Positions 5,782 to 9,789 of a DNA stretch of 9,789 nucleotides are shown here, in pieces. Below the pieces are notes generated by a model. The model had not been told where the DNA came from and did no database searches. It worked only from the letters and a program-made list of their open reading frames with translations. This DNA is from Pseudomonadota bacterium (GTDB lineage Bacteria > Pseudomonadota > Alphaproteobacteria > Rhizobiales > Rhizobiaceae). Position 1 is the stretch's first letter; the number at the start of each line of letters is the position of its first letter. The position numbers and the translations under genes were made by a program. The stretch covers positions 1 through 9,789 of the forward strand of contig JAFAGL010000136.1 of NCBI GenBank assembly GCA_023422735.1, given 5' to 3'.

Positions 5782-5813
5782 CAACCGGTCCACAACCGGG
5801 AAATATTTCATCA
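5782..5813. promoter_or_regulatory. Cluster of symmetric elements in the sufA/DUF1236 control region
   Basis: CAACCGG occurs twice (5782-5788, 5793-5799), 11 bases apart, about one helical turn. The same bases also form an inverted repeat CCGGT-CCACA-ACCGG (5785-5799). Directly adjoining is the perfect palindrome GAAATATTTC (5800-5809). The bases at 5799-5813 read GGA-N9-TCA, one base off the TGA-N9-TCA motif described for the rhizobial iron regulator RirA. Regulation of sufA by iron would fit the family, but this match is short and weak. Confidence 0.4.
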
Positions 5814-5882
5814 TGCCGCAGAGCGTGAAGGAACACTATAACGAGTTGAGACTTGTTTTCCCAGCAACAATGGAGAAAACCC

Positions 5883-6200
5883 ATGAAGACTCTGATCCTG
5901 TCAAGCATGGCCGCCGTCGGTATCTTCGCCAGCGTGGCTGGCGCCTCCGCTCAGACGGTTATCATCACCGAAGAACAGCGCCCGGCTATCCGCGAATATG
6001 TTGTGCGCCAGAATGTAACGCCGGTTCAACCTGTGCCGGACTATGAATTCGTCGTCGGCAGCACGGTGCCCGATGTGGTTGAAGTTCGCCCGCTGGAAGT
6101 GCCCGAACTGACCGATCGCTATGAATATGTGGTGACCCAGAGTGGCCAGACGGTTCTTGTCGACCCTGCTACCCGTCGGGTCGTCCAGGTGGTCGACTAA
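5883..6200 (+). CDS. Exported DUF1236-family protein
   Basis: A 105-residue secreted protein. A signal peptide covers residues 1-23, with Lys2, a hydrophobic core, and ASA before the predicted cut at Gln24. The mature part carries the DUF1236 pattern: IREYVVRQ, PVPDYEFVVGSTVPDVVEVRPL and the C-terminal YEYVVTQSGQTVLVDPATRRVVQVV. The function of this family, common in rhizobia and relatives, is unknown; a periplasmic or envelope location is inferred from the signal peptide. The ATG at 5883 has GGAGAA ending 5 bases upstream; an in-frame TTG at 5853 would spoil the signal peptide. The gene sits on the opposite strand between sufT and sufA and ends at a strong shared terminator. Nothing in it suggests a role in Fe-S assembly. 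Confidence 0.87.
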   Translation: MKTLILSSMAAVGIFASVAGASAQTVIITEEQRPAIREYVVRQNVTPVQPVPDYEFVVGSTVPDVVEVRPLEVPELTDRYEYVVTQSGQTVLVDPATRRVVQVVD

Positions 6201-6216
6201 CGATCGAACAGACATG

Positions 6217-6245
6217 AAAAAGGCGGCCCATGGGTCGCCTTTTTT
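6217..6245. terminator. Bidirectional intrinsic terminator
   Basis: GGCGGCC (6222-6228) pairs with GGTCGCC (6233-6239), with one G-U pair and loop CATG. Six T follow on the plus strand (6240-6245), and five A precede the stem (6217-6221), giving a T-run on the minus strand. It ends the DUF1236 gene (stop at 6200) in one direction and the suf operon (sufT stop at 6249) in the other. Confidence 0.88.
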
Positions 6246-6248
6246 GTA

Positions 6249-6635
6249 TCAATACCAGCCGACCGCCACCTGAGCTTCTTCTGACATACGGTCCGGTGTC
6301 CAGGGCGGATCGAACACCATCGACACGTCAACCCCCGAAACGCCTTCGACGGCGCCGACGGCGTTTTCCACCCAGCCAGGCATTTCGCCCGCAACGGGAC
6401 AGCCCGGCGCAGTGAGGGTCATGTCGATCTTGACCGAACGATCATCTTCCACGTCGATCTTGTAGATCAGCCCCAACTCATAGATATCGGCCGGAATTTC
6501 GGGATCATAGACCGTCTTCAACGCGCCGATGATATCATCCGTCAGCCGCGCCAGTTCTTCACTGGGAATGGCCGACGGAGATGGAGCCTGAGGCTCCGGT
6601 TCAGGCAATTGGTTCGTTTGTTCTTCTTCGCTCAT
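6249..6635 (-). CDS. sufT: SUF-associated DUF59 (MIP18-like) protein SufT
   Basis: A 128-residue protein of the DUF59 family, which helps mature Fe-S proteins and is typically encoded at the end of suf operons. The core begins near residue 28: YDPEIPADIYELGLIY at 43-58, TAPGCPVAGEM at 75-85 with the conserved Cys79, and the C-terminal FDPPWTPDRMSEEA, which marks the SUF-associated subgroup over PaaD. Residues 1-25 are a Pro/Glu-rich extension, probably disordered. The ATG at 6635 lies 4 bases after the sufS stop, with GGA 7 bases upstream inside the sufS end, suggesting translational coupling. A longer frame from 6689 overlaps sufS and lacks family similarity. The terminator follows directly after the stop. 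The exact role is inferred from family and operon position. Confidence 0.9.
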   Translation of the reverse strand: MSEEEQTNQLPEPEPQAPSPSAIPSEELARLTDDIIGALKTVYDPEIPADIYELGLIYKIDVEDDRSVKIDMTLTAPGCPVAGEMPGWVENAVGAVEGVSGVDVSMVFDPPWTPDRMSEEAQVAVGWY

Positions 6636-6639
6636 CGCG

Positions 6640-7881
6640 TCATCCGAAAAACTTACGTGCTTTTTCAAGTGCATCAGCCAAGGCATCAACCTCGGCCATT
6701 GTATTATACATGGCGAAGGATGCCCTACATGTCGAGGTCACCCCAAACCGCTTGAGAAGCGGCTGCGCGCAATGCGTTCCGGCGCGCACGGCAACGCCCG
6801 AACGGTCAATCACCATGGAAACATCATGGGCATGGATGCCCGCCAGCTCAAAGGAGATGATCGCCCCTTTGCCAGGCGCTTCGCCAAAAATGCGCAGCGA
6901 GTTGATCGCTTTCAACCTTTCATGCGCATAGCGGCTCAGCTCAGCCTCATGTGCGGCAATGCGCTCGCGCCCAACCGATTCCATATATTCCAGCGCAGCG
7001 CCCAGGCCGATTGCCTGCACGATGGGCGGCGTGCCAGCTTCGAAGCGATGCGGCGGCTCGTTATAGGTCACATTGTCTTCGGTCACGTCGAGGATCATCT
7101 CGCCGCCGCCCTGAAACGGACGCATCGCATCGAGCATCTCCGGCTTGCCGTAAAGTACGCCGATGCCGGACGGACCATAAACCTTATGGCCGGTGAAAAC
7201 GAAGAAGTCGCAGTCGAGATCCTGCACATCGACCGGCATGTGGACGGCGCTCTGGCTGCCATCCACCAGAACCGGAATGCCGCGCTCATGTGCGATGCGG
7301 CAGATTTCCTTGATCGGCGTCACCGTGCCGAGCGCATTCGACATGTGGGTGATGGCGACCAGCTTCGTGCGGGGCGTCAGGCAGGCGGTAAATTTCTCGA
7401 TATCGAAGGCGCCGTCATCCTCGACGGGCGCCCAAACCAGCTTCGCGCCCTGCCTTTCGCGGATGAAATGCCACGGAACGATGTTGGAATGGTGCTCCAT
7501 GATGGACAGCACGATCTCGTCGCCCTCCCCGATCTTCGGCATGCCATAGCCATAAGCCACGGTGTTGATCGCGGCTGTCGTGTTGGAGGTGAACACGATC
7601 TGGTCGACCGATGGCGCATTCAGGAAGCGGCGCACCGTTTCGCGCGACTTTTCATATGCATCGGTCGCCGCATTCGAAAGGAAATGCAGCCCGCGATGGA
7701 CATTCGCATATTCCTGGCCATAGGCATGCTGGACAGCATCCAGAACCGCCTGCGGCTTCTGGGCTGAGGCGCCATTGTCGAGATACACCAATGGCTTGCC
7801 GTAGACTTCCCGCGCGAGAATAGGGAAATCGCGACGAATGGCTTCGACGTCGTAGCCGGGAATGGAAGCCGTCTGATTCAT
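6640..7881 (-). CDS. sufS: Cysteine desulfurase SufS
   Basis: A PLP-dependent class V aminotransferase-fold enzyme (EC 2.8.1.7) that takes sulfur from L-cysteine as a persulfide and releases alanine. With the ATG at 7881 it has 413 residues, normal for SufS. Visible key residues are His130-His131 in MEHHSN (cofactor stacking), Asp207 and Gln210 in VDGSQS, the PLP Lys233 in FTGHKVYGPSG, and the persulfide Cys371 in RAGTHCAQP. The RAGTHCAQPLL loop is of the group II (SufS) type rather than IscS. GGATAGGA upstream of ATG 7881 acts as ribosome binding site. A TTG at 7908, overlapping the sufD stop (TTGA), would add nine residues and cannot be ruled out. The gap to sufD is 23 bases with the ATG start. 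No SufE or SufU partner is seen in the window. Confidence 0.95.
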   Translation of the reverse strand: MNQTASIPGYDVEAIRRDFPILAREVYGKPLVYLDNGASAQKPQAVLDAVQHAYGQEYANVHRGLHFLSNAATDAYEKSRETVRRFLNAPSVDQIVFTSNTTAAINTVAYGYGMPKIGEGDEIVLSIMEHHSNIVPWHFIRERQGAKLVWAPVEDDGAFDIEKFTACLTPRTKLVAITHMSNALGTVTPIKEICRIAHERGIPVLVDGSQSAVHMPVDVQDLDCDFFVFTGHKVYGPSGIGVLYGKPEMLDAMRPFQGGGEMILDVTEDNVTYNEPPHRFEAGTPPIVQAIGLGAALEYMESVGRERIAAHEAELSRYAHERLKAINSLRIFGEAPGKGAIISFELAGIHAHDVSMVIDRSGVAVRAGTHCAQPLLKRFGVTSTCRASFAMYNTMAEVDALADALEKARKFFG

Positions 7882-7904
7882 GATCCTATCCGCCGCGCCG
7901 GTGT

Positions 7905-9158
7905 TCAACCGTGGTCCACGAACCAGTTGTCAAGCCTGGCTTCCAGCGCCTCGATGACAGGCTCGTTTTCAAGCTCCTCGATCACCTCGGCCAGAAACGC
8001 CTTGACCAGGAGGCCGCGTGCCAGCTTTTCCGGGATACCGCGCGCCATCAGGTAAAACAGATGCGTTTCATTGATGTCGGTCACGGTCGCGCCGTGGCCG
8101 CAAGCCACGTCATCGGCGAAGATTTCGAGTTCCGGCTTGGCGGAGAAATCCGCGTCGTCGGACAAAAGCAGCGTGTTGCACGCCATCTTCGCATCGGTCT
8201 TCTGCGCGATCTGATGGACGTTGATGCGGCCCTGGAAAACGCCCTTTGCGCGATCGGTCAAAACATTGCGGATGACTTCGCGCGATCCGGTGTCGGGGCG
8301 CGAATGATCGAGCACCATCGTGACATCGGTATGCGTCGTTCCGGACAGAAGGTTGATCCCGCGCAGCTGGAAATCGCTTCCTTCACCGGCGACATCGACG
8401 ATCACTTCCTGCCGAACCAGCTTGCCGCCGGCATTCATGATGAACAAAGTGAGCTTGGCGTCAGCGCCGATCTTGCCGCGGAACTGGGCCAGATAGGATG
8501 TGTCCTCAGGCTGTTCCTGCACGATCACCCACATGACTTCGGCACCATCGCCGATGGTGACATCGGCAATCGCGCTCGCGAAGGCCGCGGCGTCGCCTGT
8601 CTGGCGTTCAACGACCAATGCCTTGGCATTGTCGCCGATCCTGACCTCGAAACGCGCATGAACCTGCCCCCCGGTGTGGAGGTTCTGGAGTTCGAGCGGC
8701 GCCGCCAATTCGCCATTGGCCGCGATCTCGACGGACAGGCCATCGGCAACGAAAGCGGCATTCAGCGAACCGATCGTGTCGGCCGTATCGATCTGTCCGA
8801 GCGTATCGGCAGACAGGACATCGCGGAGCGGCTTGACGGCAACGCCTTCAACCGTGCCGGACGCCTGCGCGACGCCATCTACGACGCGAAGAACCGTGGA
8901 ACCTTCCAGAAGGGGCTCGACTGCCTTTGCTTCGCCTGCTGCCTTCGGCTCGGGAACCGCATTCAGCAAACGGCGCAGATCTGTGTAATGCCAGGCTTCA
9001 ACGAGACGCGTGGGCAGGCCCGCCTTGACGGCGGTGACGGCTTCAGCGCGCTTGGCCGCAACTTCCGCACCGCCGGGAAGGCTGTTTGCGGATGCATCAA
9101 ATGCAGCGATCAGCGCTTTTTCGGCAGGTGTGAGCTGCGGTGTGACATGGATATTCAT
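7905..9158 (-). CDS. sufD: Fe-S cluster assembly scaffold subunit SufD
   Basis: A 417-residue cytoplasmic protein that pairs with SufB and two SufC subunits to form the scaffold on which Fe-S clusters are built. The C-terminal SufBD core is clear: KGVFQGRINVHQIAQKTDA at about 305-323, LLLSDDADFSAKPELEIFADDVACGHGATV at about 330-359, and the helical end LARGLLVKAFLAEVIEEL. Cys353 and His355 match the CxH of E. coli SufD (Cys358, His360) proposed to take part in cluster formation. The less conserved N-terminal half holds a helical start and the WHYTDLR motif at 56-62. The ATG at 9158 is preferred over GTG at 9164 because GAGGA ends 8 bases before the ATG but only 2 before the GTG. That site overlaps the sufC stop, so translation is likely coupled. 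Confidence 0.94.
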   Translation of the reverse strand: MNIHVTPQLTPAEKALIAAFDASANSLPGGAEVAAKRAEAVTAVKAGLPTRLVEAWHYTDLRRLLNAVPEPKAAGEAKAVEPLLEGSTVLRVVDGVAQASGTVEGVAVKPLRDVLSADTLGQIDTADTIGSLNAAFVADGLSVEIAANGELAAPLELQNLHTGGQVHARFEVRIGDNAKALVVERQTGDAAAFASAIADVTIGDGAEVMWVIVQEQPEDTSYLAQFRGKIGADAKLTLFIMNAGGKLVRQEVIVDVAGEGSDFQLRGINLLSGTTHTDVTMVLDHSRPDTGSREVIRNVLTDRAKGVFQGRINVHQIAQKTDAKMACNTLLLSDDADFSAKPELEIFADDVACGHGATVTDINETHLFYLMARGIPEKLARGLLVKAFLAEVIEELENEPVIEALEARLDNWFVDHG

Positions 9159-9166
9159 CGTCACGT

Positions 9167-9171
9167 TCCTC
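9167..9171 (-). promoter_or_regulatory. Ribosome binding site of sufD
   Basis: GAGGA overlaps the sufC stop codon (TGAGGA) and lies 8 bases upstream of the ATG at 9158. It favours that start over the GTG at 9164 and links termination of sufC translation to initiation of sufD. Confidence 0.65.
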
Positions 9172-9789
9172 AGGCTGCTTCGCCGATCACGCCGGCATAG
9201 CCATTCTCTTCAAGGTTCAGTGCGAGCGACTTGTCGCCCGACTTGATGATGCGACCCTTGTAAAGCACATGCACCGAATCCGGCACGATATGTTCGAGAA
9301 GGCGCTGGTAGTGGGTGATGACGACCACAGCGCGGTCAGGCGAACGCAGGGCGTTCACGCCATCGGAAACAATCTTCAGCGCGTCGATATCGAGGCCCGA
9401 ATCGGTCTCGTCCAGCACGCAAAGCTTGGGCTCCAGAAGCTGCATCTGAAGGATTTCCGCGCGCTTCTTCTCACCACCGGAGAAGCCGACATTGAGCGGA
9501 CGCTTTAGCATGTTCATGTCGATGTTGAGTGCGCCGGATGCATCCTTCACGCGCTTCAGAAGGTCAGGAATCTTCAGCGGATCTTCGCCACGCGCCTTGC
9601 GCTGGGCGTTCATCGCAACCTTGAGGAACTCCATCGTGGCAACGCCTGGTATTTCCATCGGATACTGGAACGCCAGGAAGATGCCGGAAGCGGCGCGCTC
9701 GGCCGGGTCCATTTCGAGAATGGATTCGCCGTTGAAAAGGATCTCGCCTTCGGTGACTTCATAATCGTCGCGGCCGGCCAGGATATAGG
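9170..9789 (-). CDS. sufC: Fe-S assembly ATPase SufC, N-terminus cut by window edge
   Basis: A soluble ABC-type ATPase that drives rearrangement of the SufBC2D scaffold. The frame is open to the right edge, so 205 residues are visible. About 45 N-terminal residues, including the Walker A loop, lie outside. Visible parts run from YILAGRDDYEVTEGEI through the Q-loop segment FLAFQYPMEIPGV, the signature SGGEKKRAEILQ, Walker B and catalytic Glu in LCVLDETDSGLD, and the H-loop Tyr-containing VVVITHYQRLLEHI. The LDETDSGLD form is specific to SufC among ABC ATPases. An ATG at 9712 is internal, because the upstream codons continue the family sequence. sufB is expected upstream, beyond the window. Confidence 0.94.
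   Translation of the reverse strand, partial: YILAGRDDYEVTEGEILFNGESILEMDPAERAASGIFLAFQYPMEIPGVATMEFLKVAMNAQRKARGEDPLKIPDLLKRVKDASGALNIDMNMLKRPLNVGFSGGEKKRAEILQMQLLEPKLCVLDETDSGLDIDALKIVSDGVNALRSPDRAVVVITHYQRLLEHIVPDSVHVLYKGRIIKSGDKSLALNLEENGYAGVIGEAA

Noticed and set aside
5829..5858. GGAAC at 5830-5834 as a general-stress (EcfG) -35 box for the DUF1236 gene
   Set aside because: No CGTT lies at the required spacing of 16-17 bases, so the match to the known consensus fails.
6772..7767. Plus-strand open frame of 331 codons opposite sufS
   Set aside because: The minus strand encodes an intact SufS with all catalytic residues. The antisense frame is rich in His, Arg and Asp, as expected for a shadow.
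7911..9200. Plus-strand open frame of 429 codons opposite sufD
   Set aside because: It exactly mirrors sufD, has no recognisable domain and no ribosome binding site. It is a codon-bias shadow of a GC-rich gene.

Overview
The window looks like ordinary chromosome of an alphaproteobacterium, most likely of the order Hyphomicrobiales (Rhizobiales). The evidence is gene content: a short NAD kinase of the alphaproteobacterial type, a DUF1236 envelope protein (a family mostly found in rhizobia and relatives), and a sufC-sufD-sufS-sufT block with a sufA nearby. Base composition is moderately GC-rich throughout, except for one clearly AT-rich stretch at about 1881-1975. I cannot name the genus. I see no insertion sequence, phage gene, integrase, CRISPR array or other sign of recent transfer.

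Left part (1-3628). The 3' end of rlmB (23S rRNA 2'-O-methyltransferase) enters from the left edge. It converges on a 60-residue membrane protein that lies just downstream of a tRNA-Thr(UGU), on the same strand as the tRNA. Next come nadK on the plus strand, starting at TTG, a 242-base intergenic region with hairpins and a tandem imperfect repeat, and a DEAD-box RNA helicase with a long charged C-terminal tail. The stop codons of the helicase and of the next gene touch.

Middle part (3629-5320). On the minus strand lie a small TfoX N-terminal-domain protein and, upstream of it, an unrecognised six-helix membrane protein. Divergent from these is a GFA-family zinc protein with the full set of seven cysteines.

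Right part (5321-9789). This is a SUF iron-sulfur cluster locus on the minus strand, read sufC (cut by the window edge), sufD, sufS, sufT. Gaps between genes are 4-23 bases, so it is almost certainly one operon. SufC and SufD belong to the SufBC2D scaffold, SufS supplies sulfur from cysteine, SufT is a DUF59 maturation factor and SufA an A-type cluster carrier. sufB is expected just beyond the right edge, but this is inference. A strong bidirectional terminator directly follows sufT. A plus-strand gene for an exported DUF1236 protein then separates the block from sufA. sufA therefore probably has its own promoter in a 175-base divergent region rich in symmetric elements.

I found no clear undescribed multi-gene system. 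The items most worth a second look are the repeat region before the helicase, the sufA/DUF1236 control region, the membrane-protein/TfoX pair, and the small membrane ORF just downstream of the tRNA.
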